60,811 nt of DNA from Proteus myxofaciens ATCC 19692 (lineage in GTDB: Bacteria; Pseudomonadota; Gammaproteobacteria; Enterobacterales; Enterobacteriaceae). Numbering within the stretch: the first letter of the stretch is position 1; every line of letters starts with the position of its first letter. Shown here piece by piece: positions 9,254-18,668 of this stretch. Under the pieces are notes generated by a model. It had not been told where the DNA came from and made no database searches. It saw nothing but the letters and a program-made list of their open reading frames with translations. The position numbers and the translations under genes were made by a program. The DNA lies in NCBI RefSeq assembly GCF_001654855.1, contig NZ_LXEN01000007.1, forward strand, positions 1-60,811. Direction: 5' to 3'.

Positions 9254-9904
9254 ATGGAAAACAATAACTCACTCTTACGTCTTGATAAAGTTGGTTATAA
9301 AATAGAGAGTAAAATAATACTAAGTAATATTACTTTATCTTTGCAACCTGGAGAATTTAAACTTATCACTGGCCCTTCTGGTTGTGGTAAAAGTACATTG
9401 CTTAAAATCATTTCCTCTTTATTATCGCCAACAAGTGGTACTCTATTTTTTGAAAATAAAGACTATTTAACCCTTTCACCCGAAACATATCGTCAGGAAG
9501 TTTCATATTGCACTCAGACTCCAATGTTGTTTGGCGAAACAGTCTATGACAATTTAAAATTTCCTTATTCCCTACGAAAATTACCTGTTGATAATAAAAA
9601 ATTATCCGAGAACTTAGACTATTTTTCTTTACCAAAATCTATAATGGAAAAAGGAATAAATGAACTTTCTGGTGGTGAGAAACAGCGTATTTCATTGATT
9701 AGAAATTTACAGTTTATGCCAAAAATTTTGTTACTTGATGAAATTACAAGTGCATTAGATGAAGAAAATAAAATCAAAGTAAATGATATTATTCATACTT
9801 ATGTAAAAGAGAAAAAGCTTGGTGTTTTATGGGTTACTCATGATCAAGGTGAAATCAAACATGCTGATGATGTTATTGATTTACCTGGGAATAACGCCAA
9901 CTAA
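9254..9904 (+). CDS. fetA: FetA, ABC transporter ATP-binding subunit (iron export)
   Basis: 216 residues, a single ABC ATPase. Walker A GPSGCGKST at residues 40-48, signature LSGGEKQR at 138-145, Walker B LLLDE at 159-163, and the switch His in WVTHD. It closely follows E. coli FetA (YbbL), including GEFKLITGPSGCGKSTLLKI and QFMPKILLLDEITSALDE. With FetB it forms an ABC exporter reported to lower cellular iron and protect against peroxide stress. Operon with fetB, 81 bases downstream. Confidence 0.92.
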   Translation: MENNNSLLRLDKVGYKIESKIILSNITLSLQPGEFKLITGPSGCGKSTLLKIISSLLSPTSGTLFFENKDYLTLSPETYRQEVSYCTQTPMLFGETVYDNLKFPYSLRKLPVDNKKLSENLDYFSLPKSIMEKGINELSGGEKQRISLIRNLQFMPKILLLDEITSALDEENKIKVNDIIHTYVKEKKLGVLWVTHDQGEIKHADDVIDLPGNNAN

Positions 9905-9985
9905 ATCAAGTGAACACTAAATAGCATATCAATGCTAGCAAGTCGTCATTTTTATAACACGCTTTCTGTGAGTACACATAATATT

Positions 9986-10759
9986 ATGAACGAACATACA
10001 ATAAGCAATCAGTCTCTTATTTTTTCTCTTTTATTAGTCTTGGTTGCTATTTTTATTAGCCGAAAAGAAAAACTTTCTTTAGAAAAAGATATTATTTGGA
10101 GTACAGCCAGAGCCATTGTTCAACTTCTAATTGTTGGCTATGTACTTACTTATATTTTTAATGTTGACCACTTTATTCTCACCTTTTTAATGGTGTTGTT
10201 TATCTGTTATAACGCGGCTTATAACGCAAAAAAACGCAGTAAATATGTAAAAGATATTTTTTTAATTTCATTTACTGCAATAACAACAGGTGCTTTACTA
10301 ACATTAGTGATTTTATTATTAACAAGTTCTATTGCCTTTACACCCATTCAAATTATACCAATTACGGGAATGATTGCAGGTAATGCGATGATTGCAACCG
10401 GTCTTTGTTATAATAATTTAGGCCAACGTTTTCAAAATCAGCAACAACAAATTCAAGAGATGTTAAGTTTAGGTGCAACGCCCAAATTAGCCTCAATGAG
10501 TATTATTCGTGAAAGTATTAAATCATCATTAATACCTACTGTGGATGCAGCAAAGACCGTTGGTATTGTAAGTTTACCCGGTATGATGTCAGGTCTTATT
10601 TTTGCAGGTGTCGATCCTTTACAAGCGGTTAAATACCAGATTATGGTAACGTTTATGTTGATGGCTACCGCAAGTATATCAACAATCATTGCTTGCTATT
10701 TAACGTACAAAAAATTCTTTAATCAACGACATCAATTAATTACCTTCGAAACACATTAA
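9986..10759 (+). CDS. fetB: FetB, ABC transporter permease (iron export)
   Basis: 257 residues with about six or seven membrane segments, typical of the UPF0014 family. The frame opens at 9932, but MNEHTISNQSL matches the E. coli YbbM/FetB N-terminus (MNEH...), so I start at 9986. Family-defining stretches are GMIAGNAMIATGLCYNNLGQR and SLPGMMSGLIFAGVDPLQA. It pairs with FetA. A bidirectional terminator follows. Confidence 0.92.
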   Translation: MNEHTISNQSLIFSLLLVLVAIFISRKEKLSLEKDIIWSTARAIVQLLIVGYVLTYIFNVDHFILTFLMVLFICYNAAYNAKKRSKYVKDIFLISFTAITTGALLTLVILLLTSSIAFTPIQIIPITGMIAGNAMIATGLCYNNLGQRFQNQQQQIQEMLSLGATPKLASMSIIRESIKSSLIPTVDAAKTVGIVSLPGMMSGLIFAGVDPLQAVKYQIMVTFMLMATASISTIIACYLTYKKFFNQRHQLITFETH

Positions 10760-10770
10760 TTCTTAGTTAT

Positions 10771-10805
10771 GAATGCCCTTAATTTTTAGGGCATTCAGTT
10801 CTTTT
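10771..10805. terminator. Hairpin terminator after fetB
   Basis: GAATGCCCT (10771-10779) pairs with AGGGCATTC (10788-10796), a nine-base stem, followed by AGTTCTTTTTC. It can also serve the converging HxlR gene. Confidence 0.8.
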
Positions 10806-10821
10806 TCTTTTATCTTTATTT

Positions 10822-11226
10822 TTACCCTTTTTCGCTCTTGCCTTTTCCTTGCATTTTTTCTGAGAGGGGTGGGTTTATTTTTAATAGCTTTAATGCGTGT
10901 TCCTCGCCCCATTCTTTTAATATATCAAGAAGAGGACCTAGCGATTTACCTTCTTCTGTCATGCTATATTCCACTTTAGGTGGAACTTCAGCATATACTT
11001 TTCGATTAATAAGCCCCACACTTTCTAATTCACGTAGTTGCCTAGTCAGCACTCGCGATGTAATAACGCCTAATCGTCTTCTCAACTCATTAAAACGCAA
11101 TGTTTCACCTTGAAGGTGGTAAAGGATCATACCCTTACCTTTACCGCTAATCAGCTCAAGCGCGGCTTCAACAGGACAAGCCTCTGCATCATACGTTTCA
11201 TACCTTGTCACCTTTACAGTATCCAT
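10822..11226 (-). CDS. HxlR family winged-helix regulator
   Basis: 134 residues from the ATG at 11226, which has AGGG five bases upstream; the frame opens at 11244. The conserved HxlR core is visible: a Cys near the N-terminus (EACPVEAALELI), then LRFNELRRRLGVITSRVLTRQLRELESVGLI and the wing VPPKVEYSMTEEGKSL. Such proteins often sense electrophiles or redox changes and control an adjacent oxidoreductase. Here the gene is divergent from a quinone-oxidoreductase-like gene, 106 bases away, which is probably its target. The effector is unknown. Confidence 0.88.
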   Translation of the reverse strand: MDTVKVTRYETYDAEACPVEAALELISGKGKGMILYHLQGETLRFNELRRRLGVITSRVLTRQLRELESVGLINRKVYAEVPPKVEYSMTEEGKSLGPLLDILKEWGEEHALKLLKINPPLSEKMQGKGKSEKG

Positions 11227-11332
11227 AATGTCCCTATGTAACAAAAAAGACCTAATTTCATAAATTGTTTATATGGTTTATCTTACACACTTAAGTATTA
11301 AGAAAAAATGATTTATTTATTGGAGAATTATA

Positions 11333-12346
11333 ATGAAAGCATTAACTCTGAAAGCACCTGGTGGTCTTGAAAATATTCTTGTGTCTGATATCGCTGATCC
11401 AGGGAAGCCCGGTAAAGGCGAAATTAGGGTCGCGATTAAAGCGGGATCGCTCAATTTTCATGATTTAGCCGTTGCGACTGGTCAATTTCCAACTCAAGAT
11501 GGTCGTCTTCTTTTATCAGATGGTGCGGGTATTGTGGAAGAAATTGGTGAAGGTGTTGAAGATTTCAAAGTTGGCGATCATGTTGTCTCTACATTTTTCC
11601 CTGTTTGGTCTGCTGGTAAACCGACACCTGCTGTTGGTGGTTTTACCTATACACCAGGTGATGGCATTGATGGTATGGCTTGTGAATATGTTGTTCGTCA
11701 AGAAAATGCCTTTACCCATGCGCCTAAAGGATGGAGCCATAAAGAGTCAGCAACTATCACGACATCCGCATTAACAGCTTGGCGAGCACTTGTTACTGAT
11801 GGTCAACTAAAAGCAGGTGAAACCGTGCTAGTTCAAGGAACTGGTGGTGTATCTATTGCAGCACTTCAAATTGCTAAAGCCATGGGTGCAAAAGTGATTG
11901 CAACCTCATCTTCTGATGAAAAATTGAATTTCGTTCGCACATTAGGTGCTGATGAAATAATCAACTATAAGACAACACCAAATTGGGGAGATAAAGTTCT
12001 TGAGCTGACACAAGGTTTTGGTGTTGATCATGTTGTCGAAGTAGGAGGCCCTGCAACATTAAATGAATCATTAAAATCTATTAAAGTTGGTGGCCATATC
12101 GCACAAATTGGTATTCTTTCAGGCGATCAAGCATCAGTATCTATACTTACCCTTCTTGCAAAACAAGTGCAAATTAAAGGCTTAATCGTTGCAAGTCGTC
12201 AAGATCAAATCGATTTTGTTAAAGCATTAGAAGTCATGAATAAAAAACCCATTATCGATAGTACCTTTAAATATGCAGAACTAGGTGAAGCTTTTGCTTA
12301 TCAACAAAGTGGCGCCCATTTAGGTAAAATTTGTGTTGAATGGTGA
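11333..12346 (+). CDS. Zinc-independent MDR-family oxidoreductase (alcohol dehydrogenase/quinone reductase-like)
   Basis: 337 residues of the medium-chain dehydrogenase superfamily. N-terminal GroES-like fold (residues about 1-150, LNFHDLAVATGQFP, VGDHVVSTFFPVW), then the nucleotide-binding Rossmann domain with VLVQGTGGVSIAALQIAKAMGA. The GHE motif that binds catalytic zinc is missing, so quinone reductase or enoyl reductase-like activity is more likely than classical alcohol dehydrogenase activity. GGAG precedes the ATG. It is divergent from an HxlR regulator that probably represses it. The substrate cannot be inferred. Confidence 0.85.
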   Translation: MKALTLKAPGGLENILVSDIADPGKPGKGEIRVAIKAGSLNFHDLAVATGQFPTQDGRLLLSDGAGIVEEIGEGVEDFKVGDHVVSTFFPVWSAGKPTPAVGGFTYTPGDGIDGMACEYVVRQENAFTHAPKGWSHKESATITTSALTAWRALVTDGQLKAGETVLVQGTGGVSIAALQIAKAMGAKVIATSSSDEKLNFVRTLGADEIINYKTTPNWGDKVLELTQGFGVDHVVEVGGPATLNESLKSIKVGGHIAQIGILSGDQASVSILTLLAKQVQIKGLIVASRQDQIDFVKALEVMNKKPIIDSTFKYAELGEAFAYQQSGAHLGKICVEW

Positions 12347-12368
12347 TTTCTATCATCACTAGAAAATA

Positions 12369-12432
12369 AATTGAGTTTTACCTTAAAATAATCTAATTAA
12401 ACTGTCCAATAAATGGGCAGTTTAATTTTTTT
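12369..12432 (+). repeat. Solo IS right-end remnant acting as a terminator-like hairpin
   Basis: Bases 12394-12422 match the right end of the IS at 27335-27374: CTAATT(T)AAACTGTCCAATAAA is shared with one indel, then TGGG and CAGTT. Weaker similarity runs upstream over the transposase 3' end (AGT-TTTACCT). No transposase remains. The same bases fold as TTAAACTG-CC / GG-CAGTTTAA followed by TTTTTTT at 12426, so the remnant probably terminates the preceding oxidoreductase gene. Confidence 0.5.
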
Positions 12433-12554
12433 GCCTAAAATATATTTTATGTATTTATTTATTTCCCTAGTTCATATATAGAAGAGAAATTTAGCTTTTA
12501 CAATTTTATCTTTAAATAAAATAAGCAAAAAACAGAATGAAAAACCCAATAAAA

Positions 12555-12575
12555 AAGCCCAATATTGGGCTTTCT
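12555..12575 (-). terminator. Terminator of ycgN
   Basis: The perfect palindrome AAGCCCAATATTGGGCTT (12555-12572) is flanked on its left by AAAAAA, which gives a U-run in the minus-strand transcript. Confidence 0.8.
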
Positions 12576-12589
12576 TTCATTAAATATAA

Positions 12590-13033
12590 TTAACCACGGC
12601 CTTTAGGGCGATTAAGAATATGTTCTTCCCAATCTTCAACTTCATCTTCATGCACTGCAATATGTCTAACTGAAATTCTATTTTGGTGCATTTTAATTTT
12701 ATTACCCGCTACCAGCGGATGCCAGGCGGCCAATGGTTTACCTTCTGCTAAGAGACGGTAAGCGCAAGTCATCGGTAACCATTCAAATGTTGGCAAATTA
12801 TAGCGGGTTAATTTAATGCAATCAGGCTCAAACAAAAAACGATTTTCATAATTACTGCATAAGCAGGTTTTAATATTAAGTTGATTACAAGCAACGTTAG
12901 TAAAATAGATTTCGTCAGTATCATCATCCATTAACTTATGAAGGCAACATTGTCCACAGCCGTCACACAATGATTCCCACTCTTCATCACTCATTTCATC
13001 TAATGTTTTTGTCTGCCAAAAAGCCTGTGTCAT
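12590..13033 (-). CDS. ycgN: YcgN family cysteine-cluster protein (UPF0260)
   Basis: 147 residues with the CxxCxxCC motif (Cys23, 26, 29, 30 in CDGCGQCC) and further conserved cysteines near 49, 57, 59, 72 and 90, a pattern suggesting metal or Fe-S binding. [27 protein letters not shown] and [11 protein letters not shown] match E. coli YcgN (153 residues). The molecular function is not established. Same strand as ycgM, 37 bases downstream of it. Confidence 0.93.
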   Translation of the reverse strand: MTQAFWQTKTLDEMSDEEWESLCDGCGQCCLHKLMDDDTDEIYFTNVACNQLNIKTCLCSNYENRFLFEPDCIKLTRYNLPTFEWLPMTCAYRLLAEGKPLAAWHPLVAGNKIKMHQNRISVRHIAVHEDEVEDWEEHILNRPKGRG

Positions 13034-13070
13034 CTTTACGCTATTACCTTATTGCTCATCAAAAATAAAA

Positions 13071-13727
13071 TTAAATAACCCTCGTTGTCAGTTGTTTTTC
13101 ATTCAAGCTTAATACCAACATATCACCTGATATTAATGGGCCAACACCTTCAGGTGTTCCTGTTAATACAACATCACCAGGGCGTAAGGTAAAAAAGCGA
13201 GACATATAACTGATCAGAGGCAAAATAGGGGTAAGCATATCACGACTGTTACCCTGCTGACGAATTTCACCATTAACTTGTAACATTAAGTCAGCATTTT
13301 GTGGGTCACCAAATGAATTTACGGGAATAAAACCTGATAATGGCGCTGAACCATCAAATGCTTTACTTTTTTCCCATGGTTGCCCTGCTTTTTTTAGCTG
13401 GGTTTGTAAATCACGCAATGTAAGATCAAGTGCAACCCCAAAACCAGCAATAGCACGATCAACTCTGTCTTCATTCGCCTGTTTTAGCGGTTGCCCAATG
13501 AGAATAGCTAATTCAATCTCATGATGAACGGCACCAAACTCTTTCGGAATAGCAATAGGTTGACGAATATCACACATTGCTGATTCTGGTTTAATAAAAA
13601 TAACCGGCTCCTGTGAGCGTGCAGAACCCATTTCTTTAATGTGATCTGCATAGTTGCTACCAACACAAATTACTTTATTAACCGGAAAATCAAGCAAAGA
13701 ACCTTCCCAATCTCTATGTTGATACAT
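13071..13727 (-). CDS. ycgM: YcgM, fumarylacetoacetate hydrolase-fold protein
   Basis: 218 residues (E. coli 219). The start MYQHRDWEG at 13727 matches E. coli better than the seven-codon longer frame. Metal-site motifs of the FAH fold are present: HHEIELAILIG (Glu pair) and the C-terminal GDVVLTGTPEGVGPL. Relatives (FAHD1) act as oxaloacetate decarboxylase or tautomerase or acylpyruvate hydrolase; which applies here is unknown. Lies between a transglycosylase gene and ycgN. Confidence 0.9.
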   Translation of the reverse strand: MYQHRDWEGSLLDFPVNKVICVGSNYADHIKEMGSARSQEPVIFIKPESAMCDIRQPIAIPKEFGAVHHEIELAILIGQPLKQANEDRVDRAIAGFGVALDLTLRDLQTQLKKAGQPWEKSKAFDGSAPLSGFIPVNSFGDPQNADLMLQVNGEIRQQGNSRDMLTPILPLISYMSRFFTLRPGDVVLTGTPEGVGPLISGDMLVLSLNEKQLTTRVI

Positions 13728-13794
13728 AATATTTTCCTTATAAGTCAAATTGCTATGTGCTATTTTATAAAATGAGTGTGATGCTTGGCTTGTA

Positions 13795-14904
13795 TTATTT
13801 TAGTTGATTAGCAACACCATCAGCCATTGTTACAATGCTAAGAGCAAAAAAGTAAGAACTGTTCCAATGCATGATAGTACGGAAGTTTTGTGTTACCAAA
13901 TAGCTTCTATGCATATCGTCATCAGGAATAATTAACCACACTGGTGTATCATCACTTAATTGACTTACGGCTGGTAACTTAACGCCTAAGGCTTTCCACT
14001 GTGCTACTGTTTTTTGTTGCTCTGGTTTAATACCTTCTAATTGCGTATTAAACTGAGTAGGCAAGGTAACTTGTTCACCCCAGGTTAATCCTTTTTGCCA
14101 TCCTTCAGTTGCCAAATAATTAGCAGCCGAAGCAAAAGCATCCTCTCGACTATTCCAAATATCAATTTTACCGTCACCATTACCATCTGTAGCGTACGTT
14201 AAGAATGAAGATGGCATAAACTGCGTCTGCCCCATTGCGCCTGCCCATGAGCCTTTGAGGCGTTGCCCCTCTGGAATATGTCCATTTTCAAGAATTTCGA
14301 GAGCAGCCATTAATTGACGACTAAACAGTTCTTCACGACGGCCATCGAAAGCTAATGTGGCTAATGCTGAAACAACGTCTTCTTTACCTTGTACTCGTCC
14401 AAAACCGCTTTCAAGTCCCCATAACGCAATAATATAGCTTGTGGGTACACCATATTGTTGACTAATAGACTCAAGCACTTCTCGATGTGCTTGATATAAC
14501 TTAGCCCCTTCGTTAATGCGCCCTTTTGTTACTACTCGTGGTAGATAGACATCTAACGTAATTTTTTTCTCAGGTTGATTATTATCAGACTTAACAACTC
14601 GTTCTATAAAGTGAATTTCAGAAAAAGCAAAATCAATCGTTTCTGGTTTATAGCCTAGTTGTGCAGCTTGACGTTTTAATGCATCGATATAAGCAGGAAA
14701 TTGATCAGTCGTACGTTTATCTTTAGGAAATTGTTGTGCTAAAGCATCAATATCAACTCTTTTCCAACGAGGTGTGGCATCCATTTTCGCAGTGACAGTT
14801 TCTTTAATCGCCATAGATTGTTCTGGCTGGTTTTGATGACTACCAGCACAAGCCGATAGTATAAAACTTGAAATTATCACAGCAATAGACGAATATTTGA
14901 ACAT
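13795..14904 (-). CDS. Lytic murein transglycosylase lipoprotein (MltB-type, SLT2)
   Basis: 369 residues. The lipobox ILSAC puts the lipidated Cys at 19, so it is probably anchored in the outer membrane facing peptidoglycan. The catalytic Glu is about residue 165 in ALWGLESGFG. The SLT2 signature GSWAGAMGQTQFMPSSF is followed by a DGNGDGKIDIW element and SAANYLATEGWQKG. Such enzymes cut the MurNAc-GlcNAc bond, forming 1,6-anhydroMurNAc. It resembles MltB-like proteins but is not clearly E. coli mltB, so no symbol is given. It sits between ycgM and ycgL, 24 bases after ycgL. Confidence 0.88.
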   Translation of the reverse strand: MFKYSSIAVIISSFILSACAGSHQNQPEQSMAIKETVTAKMDATPRWKRVDIDALAQQFPKDKRTTDQFPAYIDALKRQAAQLGYKPETIDFAFSEIHFIERVVKSDNNQPEKKITLDVYLPRVVTKGRINEGAKLYQAHREVLESISQQYGVPTSYIIALWGLESGFGRVQGKEDVVSALATLAFDGRREELFSRQLMAALEILENGHIPEGQRLKGSWAGAMGQTQFMPSSFLTYATDGNGDGKIDIWNSREDAFASAANYLATEGWQKGLTWGEQVTLPTQFNTQLEGIKPEQQKTVAQWKALGVKLPAVSQLSDDTPVWLIIPDDDMHRSYLVTQNFRTIMHWNSSYFFALSIVTMADGVANQLK

Positions 14905-14928
14905 TAACGCTCCTTTTATCTCGATGAT

Positions 14929-15222
14929 TTATTCAGTTTTTTCTGATTTTTTTAATTCATCTAAATATGCATTTAGCATACTTTCCACTGGCGGTGGAAC
15001 TTGTAGATAAAATCCTTGTTCATTCAAGGCCTGTTTCACTTTTTCAATGTCAGCATTCGCCAAACGCTCTCTCTGAGCGAGGGAGAGCGACATTGCAAAT
15101 TGTGGTTCACCAAAACTTTGTAATAATTCCTCTGGAATTCGAGAGAAATCATCCTTTTTTTCGATGTATAAATAAGTTTGATCACGTTTAATACTACGGT
15201 AAATTGCACAAATCATTTTCAT
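14929..15222 (-). CDS. ycgL: YcgL domain protein
   Basis: 97 residues, the normal size. [31 protein letters not shown] and [25 protein letters not shown] are the conserved YcgL segments (MTH538-like small alpha/beta fold). Function unknown. Divergent from minC across about 127 bases, the E. coli arrangement. Confidence 0.93.
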   Translation of the reverse strand: MKMICAIYRSIKRDQTYLYIEKKDDFSRIPEELLQSFGEPQFAMSLSLAQRERLANADIEKVKQALNEQGFYLQVPPPVESMLNAYLDELKKSEKTE

Positions 15223-15349
15223 TAAACTCTAATAATTAAAATAAGCGACTTGCCTGAATATTTTAGTAAATATAACATGCTTATATACTTTCGTAATATC
15301 GTCTCTGGTTTTTTGTGCCAGATTATAAAAAATTTACTGAGTCAGATAG

Positions 15350-16069
15350 ATGTCAAACACGCCCATTGAGTTAAAAGGCAGTAATTTTACCCTTTCGGTA
15401 CTCCATTTAAATGATGGTGCACCTAAGGTCATTCGTCAGGCTATTTCAGAGAAAATTGCACAAGCGCCTCAATTTCTGAAAAATGCGCCTGTTGTTATCA
15501 ATGTATCTGCAATTGCAGATCAAGATATTGATTTTAAAAAACTGAGGCGAATTGTAGAAGATGCTGGCTTACGTGTAGTGGGGATTAGCGGTAGTTCAGA
15601 TGCTAAGCAAAAAGAAGCGATAATTGCCGCACAATTACCTATACTCAATGAAGGTAAAATAACCAAGCCAGCTACTTCGGCAAATAGTGCTCAGTCAGAT
15701 AACGATACAACGAATAATGAAGCACCCGCAGTGGTGCGTCAAAATACTAAAATCATCCATACTCCTGTGCGTTCTGGTCAACGTATTTATGCGCAAAATA
15801 GCGATTTAATCGTGACAAGTAATGTGAGTGCAGGCGCTGAATTGATTGCAGATGGTAATGTACACGTTTACGGTATTTTACGTGGGCGAGTTCTTGCTGG
15901 TGCATCAGGTGATGTAGAAAGTCATATTTTTTGTACGCATTTATCTGCTGAACTTGTTTCAATTGCTGGCCAATATTGGCTAAGCGATCAAATTCCTACA
16001 GACTTTGTTGGTAAATCAGTCCAATTGAGTCTGCAAGAGAATGAATTAACAATCGAGAACTTAATTTAG
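15350..16069 (+). CDS. minC: Septum site-determining protein MinC
   Basis: 239 residues. The N-terminal FtsZ-inhibiting domain (about 1-110) is joined by a Ser/Asn/Thr/Pro linker (about 108-130) to the C-terminal beta-helix ([33 protein letters not shown]...), which dimerises and binds MinD. It blocks Z-ring formation away from mid-cell. First gene of minCDE; minD starts 22 bases after its stop. Confidence 0.95.
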   Translation: MSNTPIELKGSNFTLSVLHLNDGAPKVIRQAISEKIAQAPQFLKNAPVVINVSAIADQDIDFKKLRRIVEDAGLRVVGISGSSDAKQKEAIIAAQLPILNEGKITKPATSANSAQSDNDTTNNEAPAVVRQNTKIIHTPVRSGQRIYAQNSDLIVTSNVSAGAELIADGNVHVYGILRGRVLAGASGDVESHIFCTHLSAELVSIAGQYWLSDQIPTDFVGKSVQLSLQENELTIENLI

Positions 16070-16091
16070 AGCATCGACAAGGAATCACTCC

Positions 16092-16904
16092 ATGGCACGC
16101 ATTATTGTTGTTACGTCTGGTAAAGGTGGAGTTGGTAAAACAACTTCCAGCGCGGCCATTTCTACCGGCCTCGCTCAAAAAGGTAATAAAACGGTTGTTA
16201 TCGACTTCGATATTGGGTTGCGTAATTTAGACCTTATCATGGGTTGTGAACGCAGAGTTGTTTATGATTTTGTGAATGTAATTCAAGGTGATGCATCTTT
16301 AAATCAAGCATTAATTAAAGATAAGCGTACAGAGAATCTTTATATCCTCCCTGCTTCTCAAACAAGAGACAAAGATGCATTGACACGCGATGGCGTTGAG
16401 CAAGTCTTAGATGAACTTGAAGAGATGGGTTTTGATTATATTATTTGTGATTCACCAGCAGGTATTGAGAGTGGTGCATTAATGGCTCTTTACTTTGCTG
16501 ATGAAGCAATTATCACAACTAACCCTGAAGTTTCTTCTGTTCGTGACTCAGACCGTATTTTAGGTATTCTTGCCTCTAAGTCTCGTCGTGCAGAGCGTGG
16601 TGAATCACCCATTAAAGAACATCTATTGCTAACACGTTATAATCCTGGTCGTGTGAGCCGTGGTGATATGTTAAGTATGGAAGACGTACTTGAAATTTTA
16701 TGTATCCCACTTTTAGGCGTTATTCCTGAAGATCAATCTGTTTTACGTTCATCTAACCAAGGTGAGCCTGTTATTTTAGATAGCGAATCAGATGCAGGTT
16801 GCGCTTATTTAGATACCGTTAATCGCCTATTAGGCGAAGAGCATCCATTCCGTTTTATTGAAGAAGAGAAAAAAGGCTTTCTGAAACGCCTTTTTGGGGG
16901 ATAA
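16092..16904 (+). CDS. minD: Septum site-determining ATPase MinD
   Basis: 270 residues, the same length as in E. coli. The deviant Walker A motif GKGGVGKTT is at residues 10-18, followed by VIDFDIGLRNLDLIMGCERR and CDSPAGIESGA. The C-terminal amphipathic membrane-targeting helix is EEEKKGFLKRLFGG. It recruits MinC to the membrane and oscillates with MinE. Only three bases separate it from minE. Confidence 0.97.
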   Translation: MARIIVVTSGKGGVGKTTSSAAISTGLAQKGNKTVVIDFDIGLRNLDLIMGCERRVVYDFVNVIQGDASLNQALIKDKRTENLYILPASQTRDKDALTRDGVEQVLDELEEMGFDYIICDSPAGIESGALMALYFADEAIITTNPEVSSVRDSDRILGILASKSRRAERGESPIKEHLLLTRYNPGRVSRGDMLSMEDVLEILCIPLLGVIPEDQSVLRSSNQGEPVILDSESDAGCAYLDTVNRLLGEEHPFRFIEEEKKGFLKRLFGG

Positions 16905-16907
16905 AAG

Positions 16908-17180
16908 ATGGCTTTATTAGACTTTTTCCTATCGCGCAAAAAATCGACAGCTAATATTGCTAAAGAACGTCTGCAAATTATTGTCGCTGAGCGTCGTCGT
17001 GGTGATACAGAACCCGCTTATTTACCTGATATGAAAAGAGATATCTTAGGTGTCATCTGTAAATATGTACAAATAGATCCTGAGATGCTTTCTGTTCAAT
17101 TTGAACAAAAAGGCGATGATATCTCTGTATTAGAGCTGAATGTCACATTGCCAGAAAACGAAGAACCGACGAAATTATAA
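16908..17180 (+). CDS. minE: Cell division topological specificity factor MinE
   Basis: 90 residues. [30 protein letters not shown] is the membrane-binding and anti-MinCD part; the rest is the dimerising beta domain ([25 protein letters not shown]). It stimulates MinD ATPase activity so that division is placed at mid-cell. Last gene of the operon. Confidence 0.97.
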   Translation: MALLDFFLSRKKSTANIAKERLQIIVAERRRGDTEPAYLPDMKRDILGVICKYVQIDPEMLSVQFEQKGDDISVLELNVTLPENEEPTKL

Positions 17181-17499
17181 TTTTATTGGTGCGATTATTA
17201 ACAGAGCCAGCCATGAACTATAACTAATTTGATTGGCTCTGTAGTAATTATATACAAAATGAATAACCTTAAACGAGTAAATAGCAGTACTTAACATTGC
17301 CATCTATGTCGTTTGTTATAAATCTAGGTACAAATTATCGAATTTTATTGATTATTTTCTACTTGTTTTTATTCGCTAAAAATAGCTAGCAATAAATCAT
17401 AATACCAAACCTATAAAGTAGGTCTTTTTTTTGTACAAAAAATTCATGAAATGAGGCTAAATGTTTTTATTTAGCCCCATTATTTGTGCAATACGATGA
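17181..17499. other. minE-rnd intergenic region with three hairpins
   Basis: No gene is visible. ACAGAGCCA / TGGCTCTGT (17201-17209 with 17234-17242) forms a nine-base stem with a long loop after minE. ACCTA / TAGGT (17409-17413 with 17419-17423) is followed by CTTTTTTTT on the plus strand and is a likely minCDE terminator. GGCTAAAT / ATTTAGCC (17455-17462 with 17469-17476) lies just beyond the rnd stop and is a candidate rnd terminator. Confidence 0.6.
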
Positions 17500-18618
17500 T
17501 TAAGGATATTGCGCTAATATCTCTGTCAGGCGTGGTTCTAATATCGTTTTACGCCAGCGTGAAAATAGTTCAGGCTCACCTGTTTTAATTTTCCAATGAA
17601 TACTAAGCAATTGGTTAATTTGACGTCTGGAGGCTAGTAATTCTGGATGATAGCGTTTATCTTCACTCACCTCTTTAATCACTGCTTTTATCTCTTTAAA
17701 CGCCTTTTTATAGTTAGGCTTTTCGATTAAGTTACTTAATGGTTGAGGGCAGTCCTCTTCTTTTAACGCTTTAGCTTTTACAACAAAGTCTAATAAACGG
17801 CGACCATGGCAACGAATTTCTTGCCCTGAAAGTGATAATTCATTTAATTGACTTAATGATGTTGGCATATTACGAGCCACTGCCCATAGATGTTCTTCTC
17901 GTACAACGAAGTTCAATGCAAGATCTCGTGATTTAGCTTGGTCTAATCGCCATTGCGCTAACATTTGTAGACATGCTAGCTGTTGCCCTTTTAATTGCCA
18001 TGCATTACTTATATCGCGATATGCAAGCTCAGGATCAGGCACCTCTTGACGACGATGCGCAATCATTTCACATTCATCAATAATCGCATCCATATACCCT
18101 GCTTCAATGGCTTCTTTTGTCAGTTTTTCGGCTAAAGGTAGCAAATAAAACACATCAGCACTTGCATATTGGCACTGTTTTTCTGTTAACGGTCTTGCTA
18201 ACCAATCTGTTCTTGATTCACTTTTATCAAGTGAAACATTTTCATACGTTTCAACTAATGTCGCAAAACCACAAGAAATAGGATATCCCAAGAAAGCTGC
18301 CACAACTTGTGTATCAATAAGTGGCGTTGGTACACAACCGAATTGATGTGAAAATACTTCTAAATCTTCACTCCCTGCGTGAAGGTATTTCGTAATATTT
18401 TTATCGGTGATCAATTCAACAAATGGAGACCAATCTGTAATTGTAAGCGGATCAATAAGAGAGATTTGTTTACCATCATACATCTGAATAAGTCCCAAAT
18501 GTGGGTAGTAAGTACGTATGCGAACAAATTCTGTATCTAACGCAATATAAGAAGACGCGGAGGCAGTTTTACATGCTGTGACTAATTCAGTATCTGTCGT
18601 AATCAATTGATAATTCAA
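17500..18618 (-). CDS. rnd: Ribonuclease D
   Basis: 372 residues. DEDD exonuclease motifs: ALDTEFVR (residues about 28-35), LHAGSEDLEVF, and the Tyr-Asp pair in QYASADVFYLLPL. The C-terminal half holds the HRDC domains (RDLALNFVVREEHLWAVARNMP). It trims 3' ends of tRNA precursors and other small RNAs. The start codon is TTG (18616-18618), the codon also reported for E. coli rnd, and MNYQLITTD matches that N-terminus. Downstream of fadD with a terminator between them. Confidence 0.95.
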   Translation of the reverse strand: MNYQLITTDTELVTACKTASASSYIALDTEFVRIRTYYPHLGLIQMYDGKQISLIDPLTITDWSPFVELITDKNITKYLHAGSEDLEVFSHQFGCVPTPLIDTQVVAAFLGYPISCGFATLVETYENVSLDKSESRTDWLARPLTEKQCQYASADVFYLLPLAEKLTKEAIEAGYMDAIIDECEMIAHRRQEVPDPELAYRDISNAWQLKGQQLACLQMLAQWRLDQAKSRDLALNFVVREEHLWAVARNMPTSLSQLNELSLSGQEIRCHGRRLLDFVVKAKALKEEDCPQPLSNLIEKPNYKKAFKEIKAVIKEVSEDKRYHPELLASRRQINQLLSIHWKIKTGEPELFSRWRKTILEPRLTEILAQYP

Positions 18619-18668
18619 AACAGGTTTCTCTTATTTTTATGTCTAATGACTTTTTGTAATGACAAAAA

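Noticed and set aside
10773..10979. A small hydrophobic protein on the plus strand downstream of fetB
   Set aside because: It is the antisense of the HxlR gene and includes the fetB terminator.
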